Assembly (NCBI RefSeq): GCF_039993895.1 | Contig: NZ_CP121194.1 | Location: forward strand, 2,480,001-2,544,000 | Source of the DNA: Edaphobacter paludis | GTDB lineage: Bacteria > Acidobacteriota > Terriglobia > Terriglobales > Acidobacteriaceae | Reading direction: 5' to 3' | DNA length: 64,000 bases | Shown here: positions 16,898 to 26,496 of the stretch, piece after piece | How positions within the stretch are numbered: position 1 is the stretch's first letter | Layout: each line of letters begins with the position of its first letter | Translations under genes and position numbers: made by a program | Notes under the pieces: model-generated | Told to the model about the DNA's origin: nothing | What the model saw: only the letters and a program-made list of their open reading frames with translations | The model's database searches: none

Positions 16898-17710
16898 ATG
16901 ATCAATCCACCTGAAACACGCAGTGGCGACAGCTCTGTCTCTCTCAGTCCGCCACGCGTTCGTGTCCTTCTGCTCGACGACGAGCCTGACAACCTGTTTC
17001 TTCGCGCCACCATCCTGCGTCAACACGGCTACGACTGCGTTCCCGCCTCCAGCATCGAAGAGGCAACCGCTCTCTTCGGCGGCATCGACATCGCCGTGCT
17101 CGATTATCACCTCGGCGCGGGCCAGTTCGGCACCGAAGCCGCCGCTCTGCTACGCCGCAGTCGGCCGCACGTTCCGATCATCATCCTGTCGGCAACCCTC
17201 GAACATATCTTCGGCGGGGCCGAAGACATGCATCTGCTCAAAGGCTACAGCTCAGTCGAGGACATTCTCTCCGCTCTAAGCTCCCTGGAAGCCAAACGCC
17301 GCGGCGCTCCGGTCGTCGTCGATGCCCGCGACTTCTTCTATTCGCGCATCGCGATGGCCATCGGTTCCGATGTACTCGTCCAGATCTTCGACAGTCGCAG
17401 CATCTGGCTCTACTGCAACGAGGCCGCCGCCGAATACCTCGGTCAGCCCCGCGACTGGTTTCCCGGCCGCAGTCCTGCCGCCGAGATGCCCACCTTCATG
17501 CGCGATTGGAGCGGCATCATTCAGACCGTCTCCCACACCCGCGAGACCTACCTCGACCGCACTCGCCGCGGCCTACTCAATGTCCCAAAACCGGACGAGC
17601 AGAACATCACCTGGAGCGTGCTCGCCTTTCCCATCACCCTCCACGACAACCGCAGCGGAGTCGTCCTCACCGCCCGCATCCTCGACCGCTCTCCGTCCGC
17701 TTACGTTTAA
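16898..17710 (+). CDS. Response-regulator receiver protein with PAS-like output
   Basis: 270 residues. The receiver domain (about 21-135) has the acidic pair Asp27/Asp28 (LLLDDEP), phosphoacceptor Asp69 (VLDYHLG), Ser98/Thr100 (LSAT) and Lys115 (LLKGYS), so it should be phosphorylatable. The second half (about 145-265: IFDSRSIWLYCNEAAAEYLGQPRDWFPG) resembles a PAS sensor domain, with no HTH or enzymatic domain visible. It could be a single-domain-plus-sensor relay or a stand-alone regulator. No cognate kinase is adjacent. The stop overlaps the end of the convergent nucleoside hydrolase gene by four bases. Confidence 0.82.
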   Translation: MINPPETRSGDSSVSLSPPRVRVLLLDDEPDNLFLRATILRQHGYDCVPASSIEEATALFGGIDIAVLDYHLGAGQFGTEAAALLRRSRPHVPIIILSATLEHIFGGAEDMHLLKGYSSVEDILSALSSLEAKRRGAPVVVDARDFFYSRIAMAIGSDVLVQIFDSRSIWLYCNEAAAEYLGQPRDWFPGRSPAAEMPTFMRDWSGIIQTVSHTRETYLDRTRRGLLNVPKPDEQNITWSVLAFPITLHDNRSGVVLTARILDRSPSAYV

Positions 17711-18651
17711 TTTCCGCTCGGAGCGAGCAGGCGAGGCAAATAGAAGTGAAAGAAAGCATCAGAGCTGGAGTTCAGGCAAACCTGCGCGTTTGGCGCTCCA
17801 TCGCTGGGAATTGTCATGCCACGATCATCGATGCTCAGATGCAGCGGAGTCGTCGGACAAAGCGCGGGATTGATCGCATACGCAACAGCCATCGCGTCGA
17901 AGAGCGTCGGCGTCGGCTGACCCCATTCCTTGTACAGAATGGCAAGCTGATCGGTCAGATGCGATCCATGTGAAAACACCTGCTGGCGCTTTGCGTCATC
18001 GAGCTTCAGGTTCGTCGCATCGAGCGGCATCACGAAAATGGGCACGCCAGATGCGAAGAGCTTGCGCGCCGAGCCAATGTCCATCTTGATGTTCCACTCC
18101 GGTTCTGGAGTCTTACTGTCGTTATAGCCGCGGTGAATTGAGCCGCCCATCAAGACCACTCGCTTCAGCTTGCGAAAGGTTGCAGGATCGCGGTCGATCA
18201 TCGCGCCGATGTTGCTGAGTGGAGCGATGGCAATCAGTGTGATCTCGCCCGGTGATTTACGGATCAGGTCCAGCGATGTACCAATCGCGTCGGCATAAGG
18301 ACGGGAAGGCTCCGTCTGCTGCTCCGCATAGACACGCTGCGTAAAGAGGTTGGTCGTGTGAGTGACCACTCCCTGCGCCACTGGCACCGGCAGCAACGAT
18401 GCGTCGTGCAGAAAATGCTCCAGCAACCGAGCCCGCAGATGGGTGTCGCCATATACTGAGTCGATCTGCAGAATCTGTAGTTCAGGACTGCGAAATGCCA
18501 ACGCCAAGGCAAAGGCATCGTCGATGTCGTCGCCGATATCCGTGTCGATGATGACCTTCTGCTTCGGAACGGGATGCTGCGCCGCTGCGAGGTGACCGCC
18601 CGCCAAAAGCAGGCCGAGCGCGGCTGAGGTAAGAACATGCCTGACGAGCAT
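17707..18651 (-). CDS. Secreted nucleoside hydrolase (inosine-uridine-type)
   Basis: 314 residues with an N-terminal signal peptide (LTSAALGLLLAGGHLAAAQ). The family calcium/ribose site VIIDTDIGDDIDDAFAL is intact near residues 33-47, and LVIAIAPLSNIG-like LIAIAPLSNIGAMI, VVLMGGSIHRGYN and a late PLFDAMAVAY-like TLFDAMAVAYAINP carry the other family motifs. It should hydrolyse the N-glycosidic bond of ribonucleosides outside the cytosol, releasing ribose and base. Export suggests scavenging of environmental nucleosides. It runs toward the receiver gene and has its own promoter upstream of 18651. Confidence 0.92.
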   Translation of the reverse strand: MLVRHVLTSAALGLLLAGGHLAAAQHPVPKQKVIIDTDIGDDIDDAFALALAFRSPELQILQIDSVYGDTHLRARLLEHFLHDASLLPVPVAQGVVTHTTNLFTQRVYAEQQTEPSRPYADAIGTSLDLIRKSPGEITLIAIAPLSNIGAMIDRDPATFRKLKRVVLMGGSIHRGYNDSKTPEPEWNIKMDIGSARKLFASGVPIFVMPLDATNLKLDDAKRQQVFSHGSHLTDQLAILYKEWGQPTPTLFDAMAVAYAINPALCPTTPLHLSIDDRGMTIPSDGAPNAQVCLNSSSDAFFHFYLPRLLAPSGN

Positions 18652-18767
18652 CTGGGGTGTGCCTCACTGTTGCTATCGAAGTGTTCTGATTCTGAAGAAA
18701 TCCTATCAGCGTGGGGTTACCGATGCCGGCAATTTGATTGAGTCACTTGAACTGTTACCTTTGAACC

Positions 18768-19139
18768 ATGCGTCCGTTCGGCATCGTTATTTTTCTCACC
18801 TGCCTGCTCGCCGTCACTGGCTGCCACTCTGCCCACGTACAGGCAACCGTCAGCAACCACACCAGCCAGCCGCTCCTGCTGCTCGAGGTGGACTATCCCA
18901 GCGCCAGCTTCGGTACGCAGGTACTAGCTCCTGGCGCGGACTTTCACTACCGGTTCAAGGTGCTTGGCACAGGAAATCTCCACCTCACCTATACCGACCA
19001 GTCCCACCACGATCACAAGTCGGAAGGCCCCTACCTCAACGAAAACGCCGACGGCCCCATCCATATCACCGTCGATCCCGACGGAGTGCATTGGCAGACT
19101 AGTCCGAAGACGACAATGCAGGCACCGCCAGAGTCATAG
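18768..19139 (+). CDS. Small secreted lipoprotein, unknown function
   Basis: 123 residues. A lipoprotein signal is clear: FGIVIFLTCLLAVTGC with lipobox VTGC, Cys19 being the lipidated residue. The mature part has alternating hydrophobic beta strands (LLLLEVDYPSASFGTQVLAPGADFHYRFKVLG) and a His-rich stretch (DQSHHDHKSEGP) that could bind metal. I do not recognise the family. It lies between the nucleoside hydrolase and a small membrane gene and is transcribed rightward alone. Confidence 0.72.
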   Translation: MRPFGIVIFLTCLLAVTGCHSAHVQATVSNHTSQPLLLLEVDYPSASFGTQVLAPGADFHYRFKVLGTGNLHLTYTDQSHHDHKSEGPYLNENADGPIHITVDPDGVHWQTSPKTTMQAPPES

Positions 19140-19156
19140 CTCCGAATGCAAACCTA

Positions 19157-19309
19157 CTAATCTTCTCCGGGCGCCCGGCCTATGTGAGGCGATGCTGTTA
19201 CGTCGACGACTGGCGTCTCACTTTGCCCTTTCCGCTTTCGATTTCTTGCGCCGAAGATCATGAAAATCACAATCGCGAGCCCGAGCACTAACAAATACAG
19301 AATGATCAT
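19157..19309 (-). CDS. Small single-pass membrane protein
   Basis: 50 residues: one membrane helix (IILYLLVLGLAIVIFMIFG) then basic RNRKRKG and a polar tail. The start at 19309 is supported by a good GAAGGGGGG site seven bases before; 37 extra codons upstream would overlap tmk's promoter and look random. It is transcribed divergently from tmk. The function is unknown. Confidence 0.55.
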   Translation of the reverse strand: MIILYLLVLGLAIVIFMIFGARNRKRKGQSETPVVDVTASPHIGRAPGED

Positions 19310-19418
19310 ATAAATCCCCCCTTCTTTCAGTGGGTTGGGTTGAGCGTCGCATCTTCCATCGGCAACGCTGCTCCATCTTGTTGGATGCCAATCGCTGACA
19401 TTGAGATAACCTGTCTCC

Positions 19419-20093
19419 ATGGCGCGCGGTTATTTCATCACCTTCGAAGGCCTTGACGGCTCAGGCAAAACCACCCAGCTTCGTCTCCTTGCCGCTTCAC
19501 TTACCGCCGCGGGCCGCAACATCGTCACACTCCGTCAACCCGGCGGAACCGCCCTTGGCGACCGCATTCGCGGCATCCTGCTCGATTCCCGCTCCGAAGC
19601 CGCGCTCGGCACCATCGCACCACCGACCGAGATGGCGCTGATGTTCGCCGACCGCGCGCAGGCCATCGCGGAGATCATCGAACCTGCTCTCGCCGCCGGC
19701 AGCATTGTCCTCTGCGATCGCTACACCGACTCTTCCGAAGCCTATCAGGGCGGTGGCCGCCAGCTCGGCAGCGAGCGCATCCTCGCCATGCACGCCGCTG
19801 CCTGCGGCAACCTGCAGCCCGACCTCACGCTGTTGCTTCAACCATCGCTCGAAGACTCTCTTCGCCGTGCCCGCCGCCGCAACCAGCGCCACATCCAGAA
19901 ACTGGGCACCGATGAAAACCGCTTCGAGCGCGAGTCCGACGACTTCTACCGCCGCATCTATGAGAAGTACGAAGAGATCGCCACCCGCGAGCCCCGCCGG
20001 ATCATGCCCATCCGCGACGAAGCTCCCATCGACCAGATCCATAATCGCATCCTTGAAGTCGTCGCTACGCGGCTAGGCACAGTCACGGCATGA
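19419..20093 (+). CDS. tmk: Thymidylate kinase
   Basis: 224 residues. The P-loop GLDGSGKTTQ is near residues 11-20, the DR motif DRYTDSSEAYQGGGRQLG follows, and an Arg-rich LID (RRARRRNQRHIQKLG) is present. These are standard for bacterial TMP kinases. It phosphorylates dTMP to dTDP, essential for DNA synthesis. The stop codon overlaps the start of the P450 gene by four bases, so the two are co-translated, an unusual pairing for a housekeeping enzyme. Confidence 0.96.
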   Translation: MARGYFITFEGLDGSGKTTQLRLLAASLTAAGRNIVTLRQPGGTALGDRIRGILLDSRSEAALGTIAPPTEMALMFADRAQAIAEIIEPALAAGSIVLCDRYTDSSEAYQGGGRQLGSERILAMHAAACGNLQPDLTLLLQPSLEDSLRRARRRNQRHIQKLGTDENRFERESDDFYRRIYEKYEEIATREPRRIMPIRDEAPIDQIHNRILEVVATRLGTVTA

Positions 20094-21478
20094 GCGCACG
20101 GGCGAACTCCAGATGGAACCTGCCGCCCGGCCTCAAATATTCGCTGCCCTTCTACGCCAATAAGCCGTGGGTCAAGCTCGGCGAGCCGATCCTTCTCTTC
20201 GAGCATCTTCACCGCACCTATGGCCCCATCGCCCACTACCGCTTCATGGGCACGCCGATCGTCTTCCTCAACGACCCGGAATACATCCGCGAAATCCTCA
20301 TCAACCAGGCCGCATCCTTCGTCAAGGAACGGACCGTTCGCCGCATGAAGGTGCTGCTCGGCGAAGGACTCATCACCTCCGACGATCCCGTCCACCTGCG
20401 CCAGCGCCGCATTGTCGCTCCGGCCTTTCACCGGCAGCGCATTGCCGGCTATGCCGATCAGATCGTCGCCAGCGCCGCCGCTCACCGCGACCGTTGGCAG
20501 TCCGGCGAAGTCCTCGATATCTCCGCGGCGATGATGTCACTCTCGCTCGAAATTATTGCTCGCACCCTGTTCAACACCGAGGTCACAGACGACATTCGCC
20601 GCATCAACGAGGAGGTCAACACCATCATGGATCTCTACAACTTCCTCGTCGTCTTTCCCCGCCTCGAATCCTTTCTGCATCTCCCCATCCCCGGCGTTAT
20701 TAAATTTCGCCGATCCCGTAACCGACTCGACGCGGTCGTCAATCGGCTTATCCGCGAACGTCGCGCCTTCGGCATTGACAAGGGAGATCTGCTCTCGATG
20801 CTGATCTCGTCGCGCGATGAACAGGACAACGCCACAACGAACCCCGCAGGAATGTCCGATGAGCAGGTCCGCGACGAAGTACTTACCATCTTTCTCGCAG
20901 GCTACGAGACTGTGGCCAATGCCCTCACCTGGACGTGGTATCTCCTCAGCCAGAATCCCGAGGCCGAAGGCAAGCTTCATGCAGAACTCGATACGGTACT
21001 CGGTGCTGGCAATGCAGCGCGGCTTCCCACTCTCGCCGACTATCCAAACCTTCGCTATACCGAACAGGTCTTCGCCGAATCGATGCGGCTGTATCCGCCC
21101 GCGTGGGCGATGGGCCGCATGTCCACTAAACCTGTCACACTGGGTCCCTATCGGATCCCGCCCGGCTCTCACTTTTTCTTCAGTCAATACGTGATGCATC
21201 GCAGCGAGGAGTACTTCCCCGATCCTCTCCGCTTCGACCCCGACCGCCACACGCCAGCGAATAAGGCCGACCGTCCCCGCTTCGCGTACTTCCCCTTCGG
21301 GGGCGGCGGACGTCAATGCATCGGCGAAGGATTCGCATGGATGGAAGGTGTGCTCGCCATTGCCACCATCGCGCAGCGCTGGCGATTGAGGTACGAAGGC
21401 GCGGCCCCTCCCGAAGTCCAGGCCAAAATCACTCTGCGCCCACGCGACCCATTGCGGATGAAAATCGTTCCTCGATGA
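20090..21478 (+). CDS. Cytochrome P450
   Basis: 462 residues, full length for a bacterial P450. The haem-binding loop FPFGGGGRQCIGEGFAWMEG places the cysteine ligand at about residue 410. The I-helix oxygen-activation motif is FLAGYETVANALTW (about 268-281), and the ExxR pair is in FAESMRLYPP (about 329-332). No membrane anchor is obvious, so it should be soluble. Substrate is unknown; a redox partner is not encoded nearby. It begins within the tmk stop codon (ATGA), suggesting coupling. Confidence 0.95.
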   Translation: MSARANSRWNLPPGLKYSLPFYANKPWVKLGEPILLFEHLHRTYGPIAHYRFMGTPIVFLNDPEYIREILINQAASFVKERTVRRMKVLLGEGLITSDDPVHLRQRRIVAPAFHRQRIAGYADQIVASAAAHRDRWQSGEVLDISAAMMSLSLEIIARTLFNTEVTDDIRRINEEVNTIMDLYNFLVVFPRLESFLHLPIPGVIKFRRSRNRLDAVVNRLIRERRAFGIDKGDLLSMLISSRDEQDNATTNPAGMSDEQVRDEVLTIFLAGYETVANALTWTWYLLSQNPEAEGKLHAELDTVLGAGNAARLPTLADYPNLRYTEQVFAESMRLYPPAWAMGRMSTKPVTLGPYRIPPGSHFFFSQYVMHRSEEYFPDPLRFDPDRHTPANKADRPRFAYFPFGGGGRQCIGEGFAWMEGVLAIATIAQRWRLRYEGAAPPEVQAKITLRPRDPLRMKIVPR

Positions 21479-21507
21479 TGACGCGATCGCTTACTTCCCT
21501 GCTGCTC

Positions 21508-23787
21508 TTATTCAACCCGCTGCAGGGTGAACGCCGCTGCCTGGAAATCGCCGTTAAGCTGAACGTCAACTCCCCGATTCATCCAGTACGCTCCGCTCGC
21601 GGAGTCAGGCGTATCGCCTGCCAGTTTTCCGTCCAGCGCCGCCAACCGATACGTTGCACCTGCATCGAGCCCGCGCAGATAGATGCGCGGAAAGGGATAT
21701 CTCTCGCGGCTGGAGTGCAGGAAGGCAAAGGTGACAGCCTGCTTACCGTCGCGTGAGACGGATTCCGTTACCGACTGCTCGCTGTTGTCCTCTGGCGTGA
21801 TGAGCCGATACAACGCTCCGCGCTGTACGGTCTCGCGGATCGCCTTGTATTGCGCCACCATCTTCTTCGCTGTGGCGAAGTCTTCCGGTGTCCACTTATT
21901 CAGATTGGCTCCGATGCCAAGCGATCCCTGCATAGAAGAGAGGAAGCGATATTCCAACGAGAGAGTGCGCTGGTTGACCCATGTGGGCGAGTCGGTAACC
22001 CAGGCCATCATCACGCCTGGGGAATAGGCATAGGTGAAGCCGTTCTGGATGAGGAGCCGGTCATAAGCGTCGGTGTTGTCGGAGGTCCAGAACTCATCGG
22101 TAAGCTTCATGACGCCGAGATCAACACGGCTGCCGCCACCGGAGCAGCTTTCAATCTCGACGTTTGGATGCTTCGCGCGCAGCTCCGCGAGAATGGAGTA
22201 GAGATTGTTAATGAAATCGACGTAGACCTTCTTCTGGTCTTCTGGCGCGACGGCAGGCCAGCCTGGTTCGGACCAGTTGCGGTTGTAGTCCCACTTGAGA
22301 AACGCTATGTCGTTCTCGGTGAGGAGCTTGTCGAGGAAGCCATAGACATAAGCGCGCACGTCTGGCCGTGCCAGGTTCAGCACTAACTGATTACGTCCCT
22401 CGGTGCGTGGCCGCCCGGCAAAGTTCAACACCCAGTCGGGATGCTTACGGTAGAGATCGCTGTTGGGGTTAACCATCTCTGGCTCGACCCACAAACCGAA
22501 GTCCATGTTGAGCGAGTGGACTTTGTCGATGAGCGGTTTGAGACCGTGGGGAAATTTCTGCGGATTCACATACCAGTCGCCTAGGCCCGCGTGATCGTCC
22601 TTGCGCTGCCCGAACCAGCCATCGTCCATCACGAAGCGCTCAACGCCAATGCTGGCGGCCTTTTCGGCGAGCGCCATCTGGCCCGGTTCGTCTACACGAA
22701 ACTCCGTCGCCTCCCATGAGTTGTAAAGGACCGGGCGCAGCTTCGGCGTCGGTGCATGAGGCAGCAACGAATCGATCTCGAAGCGGTGCAGTAGACGCGA
22801 TGCGCCGCCGATGCCGTGGCTCGAGTAGCCGCCGTAGAAGTACGGCGTCTGAAGTCGCTCGCCTTTCTGGAGACGATAGCCGAAGTCAAAGGCGTTGAAG
22901 CCGCCGGTGACGCGCACCTGTTGCAGCAGGTCCTGTTCGACTGAGATCTGCCACGATCCGCTCCAACCGAGCGCTCCGAACCAGACGCCACCGGTATCCT
23001 GATCGTTGTTGCCTTCGTGGTCGATTGCAAACCAGGGATTGTTCTGTGCACCGGTGGTACCGCGACGGCTCTCGAGCACCGTCTTGCCCGGATGAACTGC
23101 CTGCTCCTGCACGTTCCACTCACCTGCCCAACGTCCGGTCAGGTAACGCAGGCGATAGTCGGTGCCACGCGGCAGGTTCCAGGTCGCAGCGGCGGCCTGT
23201 TCGACGGTGAAAGGTGCGTCGGTGCGGTTTTCAATCTCGGCAGAACGGCGCAGAATGCCGGTTTCTGCATCGGCCTGATATTGCAGCGTGACGTAGACGT
23301 CGCGCGAGATGTCCTTCGTGACGATGCTAAGCTTGTCGCCATCGATGTGGTGCGAGACATACTTGAGCTCAAGGTCGCGATTGCCGTCTGGGAACGTGAT
23401 CTTGAGATCGGGTTCGACATACAGGCCGCCGCCCCAACCGACGAACTCATGCGGGGTCGTCGTAATGGGGAGGTCGAATGCTGCTGCGCCGGGCATGGCC
23501 TTGGCGGCTGGAAAGCTGTCATTGGCGCCCAGCCGCTTGCCCCAGTAGAGCGACTGGATCTGCTGATGCTCGTTAATGCCAAGAACGTAGCTGGTGTCAG
23601 CGGCATCGATACGGAAGATGCGGGTTGCAGCGTCAAATCGAATCGAGGCGGTCCCGGTCTCCGCCGTGGCAATGGAAGCCTGCGAGACGAGGCAAAGCAG
23701 AATGGCAAAGGCACAAGTCCGTGCGACGCGGCGGAGTTGGCGCTGGCATAGTGAAAAAGTATGTGATGCGTCGTAACTCTCGTTCAT
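21508..23787 (-). CDS. Secreted alpha-galactosidase (GH36)
   Basis: 759 residues, reverse strand. The N-terminus has a signal peptide (TCAFAILLCLVSQASIATA). A beta-sandwich domain (about 40-330) precedes a TIM barrel. The predicted nucleophile is the Asp of FLKWDYNRNW (near residue 498) and the acid/base is in SDNTDAYDR (near residue 570). Both fit GH36. It should cut alpha-1,6-galactosides such as melibiose, raffinose or galactomannan side chains. A GAGGAG site precedes the ATG. Downstream on the same strand, in the same transcription direction, lie debranching enzyme and symporter genes, so it belongs to a carbohydrate-uptake group. Confidence 0.95.
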   Translation of the reverse strand: MNESYDASHTFSLCQRQLRRVARTCAFAILLCLVSQASIATAETGTASIRFDAATRIFRIDAADTSYVLGINEHQQIQSLYWGKRLGANDSFPAAKAMPGAAAFDLPITTTPHEFVGWGGGLYVEPDLKITFPDGNRDLELKYVSHHIDGDKLSIVTKDISRDVYVTLQYQADAETGILRRSAEIENRTDAPFTVEQAAAATWNLPRGTDYRLRYLTGRWAGEWNVQEQAVHPGKTVLESRRGTTGAQNNPWFAIDHEGNNDQDTGGVWFGALGWSGSWQISVEQDLLQQVRVTGGFNAFDFGYRLQKGERLQTPYFYGGYSSHGIGGASRLLHRFEIDSLLPHAPTPKLRPVLYNSWEATEFRVDEPGQMALAEKAASIGVERFVMDDGWFGQRKDDHAGLGDWYVNPQKFPHGLKPLIDKVHSLNMDFGLWVEPEMVNPNSDLYRKHPDWVLNFAGRPRTEGRNQLVLNLARPDVRAYVYGFLDKLLTENDIAFLKWDYNRNWSEPGWPAVAPEDQKKVYVDFINNLYSILAELRAKHPNVEIESCSGGGSRVDLGVMKLTDEFWTSDNTDAYDRLLIQNGFTYAYSPGVMMAWVTDSPTWVNQRTLSLEYRFLSSMQGSLGIGANLNKWTPEDFATAKKMVAQYKAIRETVQRGALYRLITPEDNSEQSVTESVSRDGKQAVTFAFLHSSRERYPFPRIYLRGLDAGATYRLAALDGKLAGDTPDSASGAYWMNRGVDVQLNGDFQAAAFTLQRVE

Positions 23788-24107
23788 TCCTGGCTCCTCA
23801 CAATCGCAGACTGGTTCCTATAAAACCCGAGGGAAACTCGATTGGCGAAGATACACAGCTTCTCCTGGCCGCAGGCCAAATGGAAGAGCCACATCCACAA
23901 AACGCACGCAGAATGCCACCACGGGTTCGATAGCAACGATAGCAGAAAGCAGTGTACGTTCTGTCGTGGGCAGGAAGAATGTGCGAGGAAAATGAGAACA
24001 CACGCGTGCGATCTGAGCCAAGAAACCCGATCCCGTATGGCGAGATGGTCTTCCGGGCTTCTTCTCAGACGATTGCAATTGGCGACTAGAGCAGCAAGGT
24101 ATGCAGC
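23788..24107. other. Intergenic stretch, no gene seen
   Basis: 320 bases between the GH36 gene and glgX, both reverse. It contains the GH36 promoter region. Short frames in it have no ribosome site and odd composition. Confidence 0.6.
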
Positions 24108-26243
24108 TTAGTATTCACCGCTTTGTGCATTCTTCGATTTCAATGCGAACAGAAGAAGCGAACGCGCCGTCACTGAATAGCTCTCGCCTGTCTTGTGTAT
24201 GCCCTGAGCCTCGTTCTCTTCGAGATTTGTGTCGATGAGGAGAGCCCATTGGTCGCCACCGTATGACTCGGGCAAGGTAAATTCAACCAGGTCATGATGC
24301 GCATTGATCACAAGAAGCATGGTGGCGTCATCGCCGGGCTTCTGAATTCCGGTCCGCTGGGCGCGCCCGTCCATCAGCATACCGAAGCACCTCATCTCAT
24401 CGTCAGCCCATTGCTCGTTTCCCATCTCCTGCCCGTTCGCATTGATCCACGTCAGGTCCTTGACGCCAAGCGCCTCATTGTAGGTTCCGCTATAGAATCG
24501 GCCTCGGCGCAGAATTGGGAATTTATGTCGCAGAGCAGTGAGTCTCTGTACAAAGCTGACCAGATGCTTGCCTTTGTCCCGCAGGTCCCAGTTCAACCAG
24601 GAGATCTCATTGTCCTGGCAGTAAGCGTTGTTATTGCCCTGTTGAGTTCGTCCGAACTCGTCGCCGGCAACCAATAACGGAGTGCCCTGTGAAAGCAGGA
24701 GTGTGGCCAGCAGATTCCGAATCTGGCGCGATCGCAAGGTGTTGATCTCCGGGTCATCTGTGGGACCTTCTACACCACAGTTCCAGGATCGGTTGTCTGA
24801 GTTGCCATCGTTATTGTTCTCACCATTCGCTTCATTGTGCTTTTCGTTATAAGTCACAAGGTCGTTCGTGGTGAAACCGTCATGCGCGGCGATGAGATTG
24901 ACGGAAGCCCATGGCTTGCGCCCTACCCGGTGGAAAACCTTGGCTGAGCCGCAAAGGTAATCTGTCAGTTCGGCGGCTGAGGCATGGCCGCGCCAAAAGT
25001 CACGTACCGTATCGCGAAATTGATCGTTCCATTCAGCCCAGCCCGGAGGGAATCCCCCCATCTGGTAGCCTCCAAGACCCACATCCCATGGCTCCGCAAT
25101 CAGCTTGACCGAGCCTAAGAGTGGATCTTGCGAACACGCTTTCATGAAGCCGCTCTGGCTGTTGAAGCCGTCAAGATCCCTGGCAAGAATCGTCCCGAGG
25201 TCAAAGCGGAAACCATCCACACTGGTCGACTCTACCCAGTATCGCAAGGAGTCCATCACCAGTTGCAAAACGCGTGGATGATCCACGTTCAGCGTGTTTC
25301 CTGTGCCTGTCTCGTTGATATAGTACCGGGGCTGATCGGGCAAGAGGCGATAGTAACTCGCATTGTCAATGCCTTTGAAGGAGATCGTCGGGCCCTTTTC
25401 GTTGCCTTCGGCGGTGTGGTTATAGACAACATCGAGAATGATCTCCAGACCAGCTTCGTGATAGCGGGCGATCATCTCCTTGAATTCTCTTAGAGTATTA
25501 GGCCGGTCTGCAGCATACCTGGGATCCGGTGCGAAAAATCCAATACTGTTGTAACCCCAGTAATTGACCAGTCCTTTCTCGAGCAACTGGCTGTCATTTA
25601 CGAAAGTATGAATGGGAAGAAGTTCAACAGAAGTCACTCCAAGCGATTTGATGTAGTCGATCACCGGCTGTTGAGCGAGGCCCGCATACGTTCCCCTGAG
25701 ATGCTCGGGAATGTCTTGCCGAAGTTTCGTAAATCCCTTTACGTGCGCTTCGTAGAAGATCGTCTCATCCCAATGAATACACTTCCGCCCTCGCTCGCCG
25801 GTGAAGTCGAAGTTGGGATCGACCACGATGCATTTCGGAACAAAAGGCGCGGAATCACGTTCATCGAACGTGAGGTCGTCCATGGATTCCATGTTGTAAC
25901 CAAAAATTGCCGGATCCCAAATTAACTCACCGATATGAGCTTGGGCATAAGGATCAAGAAGCAACTTGTTAGGATTAAATCGATGTCCATTTTCCGGTTC
26001 GTAAGGACCGTAAACCCGATATCCGTATCGTTGCGCGGGTCCAATGTCCTGCACATAGCCATGCCAGATCTCATTTGTGTGTTCGGGGAGGACAATGCGC
26101 TCCAGCTCTGTCTTCCCATCCTCTGAAAACAGGCACAACTCCACCTTTGTTGCGTTTCTTGAAAAGAGCGCGAAATTGACGCCCTTGCCGTCCCAAGTGG
26201 CGCCGCGCTTCGTCGAGTAACCTTCTTGAATTTCGTAAGGCAT
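24108..26243 (-). CDS. glgX: Glycogen debranching enzyme (GH13)
   Basis: 711 residues, reverse strand. An N-terminal CBM48-like domain (TWDGKGVNFALFSRNATKVELCLF) precedes a GH13 TIM barrel. The catalytic triad is visible: nucleophile Asp in VDGFRFDLGTIL (about 345), acid/base Glu in LIAEPWDVG (about 382) and the stabilising Asp in AAHDGFT (about 453). GlgX removes the maltotetraose stubs left by glycogen phosphorylase. The start at 26243 has GGAAGG five bases upstream and matches the usual GlgX N-terminus; an ATG 13 codons earlier (26282) is a weaker alternative. Confidence 0.95.
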   Translation of the reverse strand: MPYEIQEGYSTKRGATWDGKGVNFALFSRNATKVELCLFSEDGKTELERIVLPEHTNEIWHGYVQDIGPAQRYGYRVYGPYEPENGHRFNPNKLLLDPYAQAHIGELIWDPAIFGYNMESMDDLTFDERDSAPFVPKCIVVDPNFDFTGERGRKCIHWDETIFYEAHVKGFTKLRQDIPEHLRGTYAGLAQQPVIDYIKSLGVTSVELLPIHTFVNDSQLLEKGLVNYWGYNSIGFFAPDPRYAADRPNTLREFKEMIARYHEAGLEIILDVVYNHTAEGNEKGPTISFKGIDNASYYRLLPDQPRYYINETGTGNTLNVDHPRVLQLVMDSLRYWVESTSVDGFRFDLGTILARDLDGFNSQSGFMKACSQDPLLGSVKLIAEPWDVGLGGYQMGGFPPGWAEWNDQFRDTVRDFWRGHASAAELTDYLCGSAKVFHRVGRKPWASVNLIAAHDGFTTNDLVTYNEKHNEANGENNNDGNSDNRSWNCGVEGPTDDPEINTLRSRQIRNLLATLLLSQGTPLLVAGDEFGRTQQGNNNAYCQDNEISWLNWDLRDKGKHLVSFVQRLTALRHKFPILRRGRFYSGTYNEALGVKDLTWINANGQEMGNEQWADDEMRCFGMLMDGRAQRTGIQKPGDDATMLLVINAHHDLVEFTLPESYGGDQWALLIDTNLEENEAQGIHKTGESYSVTARSLLLFALKSKNAQSGEY

Positions 26244-26445
26244 TTGTACCTTCCATATCTGATTGCCGGGCTGAAATAGCATGATCAACCCTTGCTTCAG
26301 TGCTTAGGTCATAAGCTACTTACACGAAAGGCCACGCTTCCGCGAGAGACACATCTCCAGGAGCAAAATGTTCTTTTCGCTGTCTCTTTGTTTGGTGCAT
26401 TTGTGCCGCTGTGAGTTGCATACTCCTACATGTGCTCGAGGCGCA

Positions 26446-26471
26446 GACCTATAGGGAGGGGCTTATAGGTC
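26446..26471. other. Hairpin with a Shine-Dalgarno-like loop
   Basis: GACCTATA / TATAGGTC, 8-bp perfect stem, loop GGGAGGGGCT. It lies 25 bases downstream of the small membrane gene and upstream of glgX, both on the minus strand. No T tract follows, so if it terminates it does so without one. Confidence 0.45.
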
Positions 26472-26496
26472 GCGCGCAGCAGCCATCGGCACGCAA

